A stretch of DNA of 64,000 bases from JBBWZH01 sp035544115 (lineage in GTDB: Bacteria > Actinomycetota > Actinomycetes > Mycobacteriales > CADCTP01): positions 1,984,001-2,048,000 of the forward strand of contig OY970235.1 of the NCBI GenBank assembly GCA_963714145.1, written 5' to 3'. This document shows positions 41,697-51,089 of this stretch, piece by piece. Both the position numbers and the translations under genes were made by a program. Within the stretch, counting starts at the first letter, position 1; each line of letters starts with the position of its first letter. The notes beneath the pieces are model-generated. The model worked only from the letters and a program-made list of their open reading frames with translations. It was not told the DNA's origin and did not search any database.

Positions 41697-42845
41697 ATGA
41701 GCGAGCGGGTACTGACTGATCAGGTGGTCCGCAGCGCCCATGCGTCCGGGGCGGAGCCGGCCGGTGTCGGCCGGGAGCTGGTGGCCGGGCTCAGCGGCGT
41801 CGACGCCGGGGCGGTGCTGTTCTTCTGCTCGCCGGCCGTCGACGGCGAGCAGGTCGCCCGGGAGCTGGTGGATGCGTTCCCGCAGGCCCCGGTGATCGGC
41901 TGCACCACCGCCGGCGAGTTCACCGAGCGCGCCGGGTCGACCGGCGGCGCGTCCGCCGTCGTGCTGCCGACCGGCGTCGTCCGCCGGGCCGCGGCCTCGC
42001 TGGCCGACCTGCGGCACGGTATCGACGACGCGGTGATCGGGTCGCTACGGCACATCGAGGAGCGGCTGGAGATCCGGCTGCGCGACGTCGATCCGAGGCG
42101 GTACGTGGGCTTCGTGCTCATCGACGGCCTGCACGGCACCGAGGAGCGGGTCAATGAGGTCCTCGGCAACATGGCGCCGCTGATGTCGTTCGTCGGCGGC
42201 TCGGCCGGCGACGACCTGAAGTTCAGCCGGACCGATGTGTACAGCGGCCGGGCCACCTCGGCGCACGGCGCGGCGTTGCTGGTCGTCGACGCGGCCGTGC
42301 CGTTCACCATCGTCAAGAGCTGCAGCTTCGAGCCGGCCGGCCGCCGCTTCACGATCACGGACGCGGACACCGCGCAGCGCATCGTCTGGGAGCTGGACGG
42401 GCGCCCGGCGGCCCAGGTGTACGCGGAGGCGGTCGGGTCCGGCATCCAGGGCCTGGCCGATCGGGAGTTCAGTGCCCACCCGCTCGGCCTGATGATCGAC
42501 GGCAAGCCGTGGATCCGCAGCCCGCAGCAGGTGATCGAGGGCCGCGGGATCAAGTTCTACTGCCAGATCCTGCCCGGGATGGAGGTCGAGCTGATGAACA
42601 GCACCGACCTCATCGGCGACACCCGGGCGGCGATCCGCTCGGCCGTCGACGAGGTCGGCGGCGAGGCGTCCGGTGCGGTGATGTTCAACTGCATCCTGCG
42701 CCGGCTGGAGATGGACGCGAAGGACCTGCACCAGCCGTTCGTCGACGCCATCGGCGGCATCCCGACCGCCGGCTTCCACACCTACGGCGAGAGCTGGCTG
42801 GGGCACATCAACCAGACCCTGACCGCGGTCGTGTTCGGTAGGTAG
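41697..42845 (+). CDS. FIST domain-containing sensory protein
   Basis: A 382-residue protein with GGGGGAGG upstream of ATG. FIST N-terminal domain: GAVLFFCSPAVDGEQVARELVDAFPQAPVIGCTTAGEFTERAG, and later MSFVGGSAGDDLKFSRTDVYS. FIST_C domain: YAEAVGSG...SAHPLGLMIDGKPWIRSPQQV and AVMFNCILRRLEMDAK, ending TAGFHTYGESWLGHINQTLTAVVFG. FIST proteins bind small ligands such as amino acids and sit beside kinases. Here a three-gene phosphorelay lies convergent to it, so it may supply the input. Confidence 0.88.
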   Translation: MSERVLTDQVVRSAHASGAEPAGVGRELVAGLSGVDAGAVLFFCSPAVDGEQVARELVDAFPQAPVIGCTTAGEFTERAGSTGGASAVVLPTGVVRRAAASLADLRHGIDDAVIGSLRHIEERLEIRLRDVDPRRYVGFVLIDGLHGTEERVNEVLGNMAPLMSFVGGSAGDDLKFSRTDVYSGRATSAHGAALLVVDAAVPFTIVKSCSFEPAGRRFTITDADTAQRIVWELDGRPAAQVYAEAVGSGIQGLADREFSAHPLGLMIDGKPWIRSPQQVIEGRGIKFYCQILPGMEVELMNSTDLIGDTRAAIRSAVDEVGGEASGAVMFNCILRRLEMDAKDLHQPFVDAIGGIPTAGFHTYGESWLGHINQTLTAVVFGR

Positions 42846-42950
42846 CCGGCAGTCCAGTCCATTATGGACGGTCAAGGGGCGCGGCAGCGCGCCGGTGGGC
42901 GGGCGCCGGCGCTGCTCACTGCCGTCCGGCCCGGGTCGGCGGTGGCCGGG

Positions 42951-44981
42951 TCAGACCCGGCTGGCGTCGAGAACGCGGCGGACGGCCCGGAGCAGGGCAG
43001 CGGCGGAGAACGGCTTGGCCAGCACCGTAGTTCCCGGCGGCAGGGTGCCGTTCTCCTCCGTGAGCGCGTCCGCCCAGCCGGACATGTAGAGCACCCGCGT
43101 CTGCGGTTGGCGGGCCGCGATGTGGTCGGCCAGCTCGTTGCCGAACATCTGCGGCATCACGACATCGGTGAGCAGCAGATCGACACGGTGGCCGCCGGTG
43201 TCGATGACCTCGATGGCCTGTGCGCCGGAGGTGGCGACGAGGACGCGGTAACCGGCCCGGCTGAGAATGCGCTCGGCAATGTCACAGATGGCCGGTTCGT
43301 CGTCGACGACCAGGAGGCTCTCGGTGCCTGCCGGGTCTTCGCCGTCGTCCTCGACGGCAGCCGGCGCGGCGGCCTGGTCGGTTGCCGGCAGATGGACGTC
43401 GATCGACGTCCCCTGATCCACCGCGGACCGGATGGACAGGTGCCCGCCGGTACGGCTGACGATCCCGTAGACGGTGGCGAGGCCGAGGCCGGTGCCCTCG
43501 CCGGGTGGCTTGGTGGTGAAGAACGGGTCGAGCGCCCGCCTGACGACCTCCGGCGGCATCCCGCAGCCGGTGTCCTCGACCGCCACCCGGACGTACCGGC
43601 CGGCGGGCAGCTCCGCCGGCAGCGCGTCCGCCGCGCTGTCCCGGTTGGCTGTCCGCAGCGTGATGACACCGCCGGCCGGCATCGCATCCCGCGCGTTGAC
43701 GGCGAGGTTGAGCACGATCTGTTCGAGTTGGCTGGGGTCGGCGAGCACGGACCGCAGCGCCGGCGCGAGCTCGACGACGATCTCGATGTGTTCGCCGAGG
43801 GTCCGTCCCAGCAGTTCGGAGATATCCAGCAGGACCTTGTTGACGTCCAGCACGGCCGGCTGCGAGGCGTCGCGCCGACCGAAGGTGAGCAGTTGGCTGG
43901 TGAGGTTGGCGGCACGGTTGCCGGCGCCGAGCACGCGGTCCAGGTGGCGGAGCAGCAGCCGGCCGGTCTCCTCGTCGACCTGACCCTGTTCCAGACCGCG
44001 GATGCTGTCCGCCTGGGCGAACTTGGCGTAGGCGAGGATGATGGTCAGCAGGTTGTTGAAGTCGTGCGCGACACCACCGGCGAGCCGGCCCAGCCCCTCC
44101 AGCCTCTCGGTGACCTCCGCCCGGGCATCCATCTCCCGCTGCCGCTGCTCGGCGAGCACCGCCGCGGTCACGTCGTCGGCCGTGCCGGTGGTGGCGAACG
44201 GCCGGCCGTCGACACCGAGGACGGCGGCCAGGCTCACGTCGAACCACCGCTCGTCGGCGTCGATCCGCAGCGCCTGCCGCCACCGCTGGGTGCCGCTCCC
44301 GGGTCCGGCGCCGCTCGTCCCATCGCCCGGCCGGCCGAGGAAATCGCGCCAGCCGTCGCCGAGCAGGTCGCCGGCCCGGCACCGCAGCAGCTCGACCAGC
44401 CGCGGGTTCACGTAGACGGCCCGGCCGGCCGCATCGCCGAGGAACAGGCCCACCGGGGCCGACTCGGCTATCCGCCGGAAGCGTTCCTCGCTGGCCCGCA
44501 GTTCGACTTCCTTGGTCTCCAACTCGCGGATCTTGCTCAGCAGCTTGGCGTTGACCGTCTGCAGGTGCTGCTGCATCGCCCGCCCGTCCGGTACCCAGCG
44601 GGCGGGCTGCGGCTGCTGGGTCAGGACCTCCTCGACGGTCCGCAGTAGTACCTCTGGGTCGGTTGACTTCTGCAGGATCGAGCTCACGCCGTAGGCCTCG
44701 GCGATGGGCCGGATCTCGTCCTCCAGGTAGTTGGCCGTGTAGAAGATCACCGGGATCGTCGCCGTCGCCGGCTCGGCCCGCAGCGCGCGGACCAGTTCGC
44801 AGCCGTCCATCCCGGGCATGAGCACGTCGGTGATCACCAGGTCGGGGTGATCCGCGCGGGCGAGTTCGAGCGCCTCGAGGCCGTTGCTGGCCTCGACGAT
44901 CAGATGCCCCCGGTAGGTCAGCAGCGTCCGGACGAGATCGCGGTTGACCGGGTGGTCGTCCACCACGAGGACGGTGGACAC
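42951..44981 (-). CDS. hybrid sensor kinase with N- and C-terminal receiver domains
   Basis: A 676-residue soluble protein. Order: REC1 (VVDDHPVN, Asp in LVITDVLMPGMDG, Lys in SILQKS; residues 1-125), helical linker, PAS (about 155-270), HisKA with GGVAHDFNNLLTIILAYAKF, HATPase with DPFFTTKPPGEGTGLGLATVYGIV, and REC2 (LLVVDDEPAICDIAERIL, DLLLTDVVMPQMFG, VLAKPF). GTG 44981 starts one base after the stop of the upstream regulator gene. The HDFNN-type H box marks the NtrB-like hybrid class. Lacking membrane helices, it receives signals in the cytoplasm, probably from the neighbouring kinase. Confidence 0.88.
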   Translation of the reverse strand: MSTVLVVDDHPVNRDLVRTLLTYRGHLIVEASNGLEALELARADHPDLVITDVLMPGMDGCELVRALRAEPATATIPVIFYTANYLEDEIRPIAEAYGVSSILQKSTDPEVLLRTVEEVLTQQPQPARWVPDGRAMQQHLQTVNAKLLSKIRELETKEVELRASEERFRRIAESAPVGLFLGDAAGRAVYVNPRLVELLRCRAGDLLGDGWRDFLGRPGDGTSGAGPGSGTQRWRQALRIDADERWFDVSLAAVLGVDGRPFATTGTADDVTAAVLAEQRQREMDARAEVTERLEGLGRLAGGVAHDFNNLLTIILAYAKFAQADSIRGLEQGQVDEETGRLLLRHLDRVLGAGNRAANLTSQLLTFGRRDASQPAVLDVNKVLLDISELLGRTLGEHIEIVVELAPALRSVLADPSQLEQIVLNLAVNARDAMPAGGVITLRTANRDSAADALPAELPAGRYVRVAVEDTGCGMPPEVVRRALDPFFTTKPPGEGTGLGLATVYGIVSRTGGHLSIRSAVDQGTSIDVHLPATDQAAAPAAVEDDGEDPAGTESLLVVDDEPAICDIAERILSRAGYRVLVATSGAQAIEVIDTGGHRVDLLLTDVVMPQMFGNELADHIAARQPQTRVLYMSGWADALTEENGTLPPGTTVLAKPFSAAALLRAVRRVLDASRV

Positions 44982-44982
44982 G

Positions 44983-45798
44983 TCAGGCCCGCGCGGTCGA
45001 CCGGGTGAGCGCGGCGACCCGGGCGAGGAACTCATCCGGGTTGATCGGTCGGTGGATGATCTCGGCGGGCTCCGCCGCCAGTTCGGGGGCGTGCAGCTGG
45101 CCGGTCGCGGTGGTGAACGCGAACGGGATGCCGGCCAGCGCCGGCACCGCCTGCAGCCGGCGGCGCAGCTCGAACCCCAGCTCGTTGCGGATGTGGATGT
45201 CGGAGAGGACGAGACCGGGCGGATCGTGCTCGGCCGACCACACGGCTTCGTCGATGCTCGTCGCCTCGGTCACCCGGTAGCCGTGCGGCTCCAGCAGGCT
45301 GCGGATCACCGAGACGTTGGTGAGCTGGTCGTCCACGACCAGGATCGTGGCCACGACCGTGGGGGAGTGGCCCCGGTCCGGTGCCACGGTCGGTCGCACG
45401 TGTTGCGTCGGCCGGTGCCCGCGCAGCGCGGCGGGGAGACTGACCTCGATCGTGCCGACGAAGGACGGAGCGTCGATCGGCTTCGTCACGTAGTCGGTGA
45501 ACCCGGCCGCGAGGGCGCGGTCCCGGTCGCCGACCATGGCGAACGCGGTGACCGCGACGACCGGCAGCCCGGCCAGATCCGGGTCGGCGCGCAGCTCGGC
45601 CAGTGCCTGGTAACCGTCAATGCCGCCGACCAGTTGGATGTCCATCACCACCAGGTCCGGCCGGTCCTGCCGGGCGAGCGGCACGGCCTCCTCGCCGCGG
45701 GCGGTGGTCGTAACCGCGTGCCCGTACGCGGTGAGCAGGTAGGACATGAGCTCCAGGTTCTGCTGGTTGTCCTCGACGACCAGGATCCGCGCGCCCAT
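44983..45798 (-). CDS. tandem receiver-domain response regulator
   Basis: A 271-residue protein made of two REC domains and no output domain. REC1 is complete: VVEDNQQNLELM, DLVVMDIQLVGGIDG, VVAVTAF, YVTKPID. REC2 keeps the phosphoacceptor in LVLSDIHIRNELG but has Arg (IIHRPINP) where the conserved Lys-Pro is expected, so its switching may be altered. It lies two bases after the PAS kinase gene and one base before the hybrid kinase gene and should pass phosphate between them. Confidence 0.87.
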   Translation of the reverse strand: MGARILVVEDNQQNLELMSYLLTAYGHAVTTTARGEEAVPLARQDRPDLVVMDIQLVGGIDGYQALAELRADPDLAGLPVVAVTAFAMVGDRDRALAAGFTDYVTKPIDAPSFVGTIEVSLPAALRGHRPTQHVRPTVAPDRGHSPTVVATILVVDDQLTNVSVIRSLLEPHGYRVTEATSIDEAVWSAEHDPPGLVLSDIHIRNELGFELRRRLQAVPALAGIPFAFTTATGQLHAPELAAEPAEIIHRPINPDEFLARVAALTRSTARA

Positions 45799-45800
45799 GC

Positions 45801-47291
45801 TCAGTCGCCCAGGCTCAGGGTGAACGTGCTGCCCGCGCCGACGGTGCTGGTGACCGACAGGCTCGCCTTGAGCAGTTCGGCGAGCCGGCCGGAGATGTGC
45901 AGGCCGAGCCCGGTGCCCTCGGTCCGCTCGCGGGTGGTCGTTTCGCTGCGCTGGAACGCGTGGAAGATCCGTTCCCGGTCCGCGGCGGGGATGCCCTGTC
46001 CGGTGTCGGTGACCGTGATCCGGGCCGGTGTGTCCGGCCCGGCCGGGTGCAGGGCGATCCGTACCTCGCCGGAGTCGGTGAACTTGATCGCGTTGTTGAC
46101 CAGGTTGATCAGGATCTGGCCGAGGGCGCGCTGGTCGGACGTGGCGATGACGTCCGTTGTCGGCAGGTCGGTGGCCAGCAGGAGCTGTTTGCCCTCGGCG
46201 AGCGGCCGCAGCGACTCGACCACGTCCCGGATGGCATCCAGGCAGCTGACCGGTTCGAGCCGGAGCTGCACCTTGCCGGATTCGATCTTGGCGAGGTCGA
46301 GCAGGTCGTTGATGATCGACAGCAGGTGCTTGCCGCTGGTCTGCACGGTCCTCAGCTGCCGGGTCTGCTCGGGGTTGAGCGGGCCGGGTAGCTCCATCAG
46401 CAGGGTGCCGGTGAAGCCGATGATCGCGTTGAGCGGGGTGCGCAGCTCATGGCTCATGCTGGCCAGGAAGCCGTCCTTGGCCTGGCTGGCCTTCTCCAGT
46501 TCGACGTTCTTCTCCCACAGCTGCTGCTCGAAGCGGTCGCGTTCGGCCTGGGACTCGACCCGTTCGGTGACGTCCCGGATCGCGGCGGAGACCAGGAGGC
46601 CGTCTTCGGTATCCAGGCCGGAGAGGCTGATCTCGGCCGGGAACTCGGTGCCGTCCTTGCGTCGGGCCGCCAGTTGCATGCCGGCGCCCATCGGCCGCTG
46701 CTGCGGGTTGCGGAAGTACTGGCTGCGCAGCCCCGGGTGCGCCGGCCGGACCGCCTCGGGAACGAGGATCTCCACCGGTTGGCCATCCAGCTCGGCCCGC
46801 CGGTAGCCGAACAGCCGCTCGGTCTGGGCGTTGACCAGGGCGATCCGCCCATCCGGACCGATACAGACGATGGCGTCGGGAGCGGCCTCGAGCAGCCCGC
46901 GGAACTTCGCCTCCGCCTTCTTCCGGTCGGTCACGTCCCGGATCGCGGCCGTGACCAGCAGGCCGTCGTCGGTGTCGATGGCCGACAGCGAGATCTCCGC
47001 CGGGAACTCCACGCCGTCGCTACGCCGCGCCGCCAGCTCCATCCCGGCCCCCATCGGCCGGGGCCGTGGGTCGGACAGGTACCCGCTGCGGTGACCCGGA
47101 TGCGCCCCCCGCATCCCCTCGGGAACCAGGATCTCCACCGGCTGCCCGACCAGGTCTTCCCGGTGGTACCCGAACAGCCGCTCGGTCGCCGCGTTCACCA
47201 GCGCGATCCGACCATCTATCCGCACCGCGACGATCGCGTCGGGTGCGGCCTCCAACAGCCCGCCCGCGCCCGGCTCCCGCTGCGTCGTCAT
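45801..47291 (-). CDS. soluble histidine kinase with two tandem PAS domains
   Basis: A 496-residue kinase. Two PAS domains (about residues 8-125 and 130-250) are near duplicates; both contain LLEAAPDAIV, ERLFGY, GQPVEILVPE, RPMGAGM.LAARR.DG.EFPAEISLS and DDGLLV or EDGLLV. HisKA contains FLASMSHELRTPLNAIIGFTG, HATPase has INLVNNAIKFTDSGEV, DTGQGIP and TGLGLHISGRLAELL. First gene of the phosphorelay operon. No membrane segment. The PAS cofactor is unknown. Confidence 0.88.
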   Translation of the reverse strand: MTTQREPGAGGLLEAAPDAIVAVRIDGRIALVNAATERLFGYHREDLVGQPVEILVPEGMRGAHPGHRSGYLSDPRPRPMGAGMELAARRSDGVEFPAEISLSAIDTDDGLLVTAAIRDVTDRKKAEAKFRGLLEAAPDAIVCIGPDGRIALVNAQTERLFGYRRAELDGQPVEILVPEAVRPAHPGLRSQYFRNPQQRPMGAGMQLAARRKDGTEFPAEISLSGLDTEDGLLVSAAIRDVTERVESQAERDRFEQQLWEKNVELEKASQAKDGFLASMSHELRTPLNAIIGFTGTLLMELPGPLNPEQTRQLRTVQTSGKHLLSIINDLLDLAKIESGKVQLRLEPVSCLDAIRDVVESLRPLAEGKQLLLATDLPTTDVIATSDQRALGQILINLVNNAIKFTDSGEVRIALHPAGPDTPARITVTDTGQGIPAADRERIFHAFQRSETTTRERTEGTGLGLHISGRLAELLKASLSVTSTVGAGSTFTLSLGD

Positions 47292-47405
47292 CCCGAACGT
47301 CCCCCGCTAACCGGACAGCTGGGTCTGACGACCTCCGCTGCGTAGTGGAGTCAATCAGGTACTCTCCGTGTCCAAAGCCAGAGTGGTCGCGCCCGGTCGC
47401 GCCGT

Positions 47406-47427
47406 CAAGCCCGCCATCGCGGGCTTG
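47406..47427. terminator. perfect hairpin in the spacer upstream of the phosphorelay operon
   Basis: CAAGCCCGC-CATC-GCGGGCTTG gives a perfect 9-bp stem with a four-base loop. It lies 115 bases upstream of the phosphorelay start and before the small plus-strand gene at 47548. No T run. It may end plus-strand transcription or act as a structural element. Confidence 0.45.
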
Positions 47428-47547
47428 TCGCGGCGCTGTGGCATTCCCTCAGGGACCGGCCGGCGGGGCCGATGGTTGCTCGGCGGCGAGCCGGCACCGC
47501 CGGTCCGGCGCGGGCGTGTTCGCGGCAGCCAACGGGGGGTGACCCGG

Positions 47548-47736
47548 ATGCGGGTCCGAGAGGGATTGTCCGATCCGGCATCGACCCGGCCGGGCGGCAT
47601 CCGGCCGGGCCGTGAGTACGCCCATTGCTGGGGTTACGACCCCGGCACCGCGGGCTGGTACCGGCTGGCGGTCGAGCACTGCCCGAGCGTGGCGGCGGCG
47701 GTCCGGGGGCGGCAGCGGGGTGCCGCGGGCCGTTGA
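47548..47736 (+). CDS. small hypothetical protein (62 aa)
   Basis: The frame from ATG 47548 (GGGGGT upstream) ends GREYAHCWGYDPGTAGWYRL then AVEHCPSVAAAVRGR. Two Cys and several Trp/Tyr give it a protein-like composition unlike a random GC-rich frame. It stops one base before the end of the convergent malQ gene. No family recognised; coding status moderately supported. Confidence 0.4.
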   Translation: MRVREGLSDPASTRPGGIRPGREYAHCWGYDPGTAGWYRLAVEHCPSVAAAVRGRQRGAAGR

Positions 47737-47737
47737 G

Positions 47738-49861
47738 TCAGCCGCGGCGCAGCATCGCGGCCAGCCGGGCGGCGCGTTCGGAGCGCAGCACCTCCTCCAG
47801 CGGCATCGGCCGGCCGTCCGGGCCGGACAGCGGCACCCGCCAGTTCGGGTACTCGTCGATGGTGCCGGGCTGGTTCTGGGTGCGGCGGTCGCCGACGGCA
47901 TCCGGCAGCGCCACGCCGATCAGCCGCGCCGGCGTCCAGGTGAGGTAGCGGTGCAGCGCGGCGACCGTCTGCTCCTCGTCGGTGTCCGGCGGTAGCGCGC
48001 CGCGGCGGCGCAGCTCGGCCAGCCAGGCGTCGCGGTGGGTGGCGTCGGCGGCGAGCTCCTCGGCGACCGGCCGGGTCAGCAGCCCGAGCTGGTCCCGCAG
48101 CCGGATGTGGTCGCCGGCCAGGTAGCCGGCGGTCGGCGGGAGGTCGTGCGTGGTGACCGAGGCGAGGCAGTACTCCCGCCACAGCTCCGGCCGCAGCGGC
48201 CGGCCGTCCCCGTCGTACTCGAACTCGAACCAGAGGATCGAGGTGCCGAGGATGCCGCGCTCGCGCAGGTAGGCGCGGGCGGACGGCTCCACCACGCCGA
48301 GGTCCTCGCCCACCACCAGCGCGCCGGCCCGGTACGCCTCCAGCGCCAGGATGCCGACCATCGCCTCGTGGTCGTAGCGGACGTAGGTGCCGCCGGTCGG
48401 CGGGCTGCCCGCGGGGATCCACCACAGCCGGAACAGGCCGATGATGTGGTCCACCCGCACCCCGCCGGCGTGCCGCACGATCGTGGCGATCAGCTGCCGG
48501 TACGGCGCGTACGCCTGCTCGGCGAGCCGATCGGGTGACCACGGCGGCTGCGACCAGTCCTGCCCGACCTGGTTGAACGCGTCCGGCGGCGCACCCACGT
48601 GCACGCCGGGCACGAGCGTGTCCTGCATCGCCCAGGCGTCCGCGCCACTCGGGTGCACGCCGACGGCGAGGTCGTGCAGCACGCCCAGCGGCATGCCGGC
48701 CCGCCGCGCCGCCGCCTGGGTGACGTCCAACTGCTCGTCCAGGACCCACTGCAGCCAGCGGTGGAAGTCCACCTCGCCGGCGTGCTCGGCGGCGAACGCG
48801 GCGACGGCGGGCGAGCCGGGGTGCCGCAGCGGTTCCGGCCAGGCGTGCCAGTCCGCGCCGTGCCGCTGGGCCAGCGCACACCAGGTGGCGAAGTCGTCCA
48901 GCCCGGCGCCCTCGCGCCGGCGGTACGCCTGGTAGGCCAGGTCCCGGCCGGGGCCGCGCGGCACCGCGTGCACCCGGCGCAGCGCGAGCTGCTTCGCCTC
49001 CCAGGAGCTGTCCCGGTCGATGGTGTCCAGCCCGTCCAGGCGCTTGCGCAGGTCGTCGCGCACCGACTCGACCTCGGCCCGGTCGGCGGCCGGCAGGTAG
49101 GCGTACTCGGGGATCTGCTCGACCCGCAGGTACAGCGGGCTGCCGAAGCGGCGGCTGGTCGGCAGGTACGGCGAGGGCTCCATCGGCGCCGTCGGCCCAG
49201 CCGCGTGCAGCGGGTTGACCAGCACGAACCCGGCGCCGAGCTCGGCGGACCAGGTGGCCAGGTCGGCCAGATCGGCCAGGTCGCCGACGCCCCAGGACCG
49301 GCTCGACCGCACGCTGTAGAGCTGCGTGGTCAGCCCCCAGGCCCGGTGCGCGCCGAGCCGCTCCGGCACCCCCAGCCAGCCCGGTGTGACGATCAGCGTC
49401 GTCGCCGCTTCCGCGTCCTCCGAGCGGGCCCGCAGGGTGTGGTAGCCGACCGGGACATCGGCCGGCACGACGAACGACGCCTCCCCGACCTGGCGGCCGT
49501 CGATCTCCCGCGGTGGCTCCCAGTTGTCCACCTGCGGCACCTCGTGCCGGATACCGCCGGCCTCCAGGTCGATCCAGACCTGCACCGGCGCGCCATGCCG
49601 GACGTGCACATCGAACCGCGCCGGCCCGCCCTGGCGGGCGACCACGCATGGTGGCAGCAGCCGCCGCCACCGCCGCTGCCGGCGCTCGGCCAGCGCTGCC
49701 ACCGGGTCGGCCGCGTCCACGCCGAGCGCGTGCAGCACCGGCACGACCGTCTCGGCCGGCTGGACGACCTGCTCGCCCCGCCAGTCCCAGTACTCGGTCG
49801 CCACGCCGCACTCGGCGGCCAGTTCGCGCAGCTGCGGGCTGATGTCGGTCACACCCGGCAT
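47738..49861 (-). CDS. malQ: 4-alpha-glucanotransferase (amylomaltase)
   Basis: A 707-residue GH77 enzyme. The N-terminal 150 residues are the extra beta-rich domain of actinobacterial MalQ. The barrel has WGVGDLADLADLATWSAELGAGFVLVNPLHA, nucleophile Asp in GGVRVDHIIGLFRLWW, acid/base Glu in VVGEDLGVVEP, and the third Asp in TTHDLPPTAGYLAGDH. QNQPGTIDEYPNWRVPL is the conserved end. It transfers maltosyl units between alpha-1,4 glucans in glycogen and maltose metabolism. Length agrees with family members. Confidence 0.93.
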   Translation of the reverse strand: MPGVTDISPQLRELAAECGVATEYWDWRGEQVVQPAETVVPVLHALGVDAADPVAALAERRQRRWRRLLPPCVVARQGGPARFDVHVRHGAPVQVWIDLEAGGIRHEVPQVDNWEPPREIDGRQVGEASFVVPADVPVGYHTLRARSEDAEAATTLIVTPGWLGVPERLGAHRAWGLTTQLYSVRSSRSWGVGDLADLADLATWSAELGAGFVLVNPLHAAGPTAPMEPSPYLPTSRRFGSPLYLRVEQIPEYAYLPAADRAEVESVRDDLRKRLDGLDTIDRDSSWEAKQLALRRVHAVPRGPGRDLAYQAYRRREGAGLDDFATWCALAQRHGADWHAWPEPLRHPGSPAVAAFAAEHAGEVDFHRWLQWVLDEQLDVTQAAARRAGMPLGVLHDLAVGVHPSGADAWAMQDTLVPGVHVGAPPDAFNQVGQDWSQPPWSPDRLAEQAYAPYRQLIATIVRHAGGVRVDHIIGLFRLWWIPAGSPPTGGTYVRYDHEAMVGILALEAYRAGALVVGEDLGVVEPSARAYLRERGILGTSILWFEFEYDGDGRPLRPELWREYCLASVTTHDLPPTAGYLAGDHIRLRDQLGLLTRPVAEELAADATHRDAWLAELRRRGALPPDTDEEQTVAALHRYLTWTPARLIGVALPDAVGDRRTQNQPGTIDEYPNWRVPLSGPDGRPMPLEEVLRSERAARLAAMLRRG

Positions 49862-50010
49862 CCTTCCCGGTGGCCTCCACCATGGCCCGCCGGGCCGGGC
49901 CCCGGCCCGGGCGATCGCGGCGTGCCTACGGAGCGCCCGTCCGCAACGATGAACACATAGAGTTATAGAACAGTACTCTTCGTGAGTCCATCGGCCCCGC
50001 CCCGGCTGTC

Positions 50011-50055
50011 CCGGTCCGGTCCACTGTGGACGCGGTCCACTCTGGACCGGACCGG
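50011..50055. terminator. hairpin downstream of the MetX-like gene
   Basis: The arm CCGGTCCGGTCCA (50011-50023) is perfectly repeated in inverse at 50043-50055, and the loop holds part of an inner palindrome, GTCCACTGTGGAC. It begins 26 bases beyond the stop of the minus-strand MetX-like gene and is a likely terminator for it. Confidence 0.6.
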
Positions 50056-50080
50056 GTGCCGACCCGGTGCCGCGCCCGGG

Positions 50081-51089
50081 TCAGGGGGTGGCGAGCAGGT
50101 CGGCCAGGACGCTGTCGACCGCCTTGACGTCCGCTTCGGACAGCGCGAACGTCGCGAGGTGGCCGAACATGCTGTCGACCGTCCGGAACTGGGCGCCCGG
50201 GATGCGTTCGGCGTCGTAGGCGCACTCCGCGGGCGGGAACATCGGGTCGCCGGTGAAGGCGACCACCGCGGTCCTGGCGGTGATCGCACCGAGCGCGGCG
50301 GTCAGGTCGCCACCCCCGCTCGGGTCGGCGGCCCGGGCCTTGCGGGCCTGCACGACGATGTCAGCCGGGTCCTTGGACAGCCAGAACGCCTCCCAGAAGC
50401 GGGCGACGAAGTCCTCGAAGCCGGCGAAGCCGAGCGTGCGCCAGCCCTCCTGACCCTCCCGGTAGAAGCCGGCCGGCGGCAGCGTGAGCGCGGTCGCGTG
50501 GCCGGCGCGGCGCAGACCGCCCTGCACGGCCCGCGGGTCGGCATAGAAGCCGCCATTCCAGTTCGGATCGCTGGTGATCGGGTCCTCCAGCGCGCTGCGC
50601 AGCCACAGCTTGGGTCCACGGGGATGGTTTCGGCGCGCCGGCGATCGACGCCATCCGGCGGACCCGCTCGGGGAAGCGCACGGCCCATTCGTATGTCTGC
50701 AGGCCGCCGACCGACCAGCCGAGCACGAGTTGCAGCTCTTCGATGCCGAACAGTTCGCTCAGCAGCCGCTGCTGCGCGATCACGTCATCGGCGATCCGGA
50801 CCGGCGGGAAGCCGCCCCGGTCGAACGGCAGCCCGGTGTTGCTCGGCGATGAGGTGGGCGCGAGGCCGAAATGGCCCGGCAGGACGATGAAGTACCGGCC
50901 CGGGTCGAGCGGCCGGTCCGGGCCGATCCAGCGGCTCAGCGCATCCGGCTCGGCGCCGAGAAAGGTCGGGAACAGGATCGCGTTGTCCCGGGCCGCGTTG
51001 AGGGTGCCGTACGTCTGGTAGGCGAGCTTCGCCGCCGGCAGCGTACGACCGCTCTGCAGGGGAAAGTCCCCGAGTTCGAAGATCTCCAC
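50081..51089 (-). pseudogene. MetX-like alpha/beta hydrolase, frameshifted
   Basis: From GTG 51089 (AAAGG upstream) the protein begins VEIFELGDFPLQSGRTLPAAKLAYQTYGTLN and carries the nucleophile elbow LGWSVGGLQTYEWAVRFP. This is the homoserine O-acetyltransferase-like (MetX) family of esterases. After APKPSPWT near 50613 the frame shifts. The sequence continues as KLWLRSALEDPITSDPNW in another frame and runs to the end with the His segment SMFGHLATFAL. One extra C in a C run explains the break. A full-length enzyme would have about 335 residues. Either an inactive gene or a sequencing error. Confidence 0.8.

Noticed and set aside
41420..47369. Shared 10-mer TACTCTCCGT before the FIST genes and the phosphorelay operon
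   Set aside because: The orientation relative to the genes differs and two copies of a 10-mer are not enough to call a promoter element.
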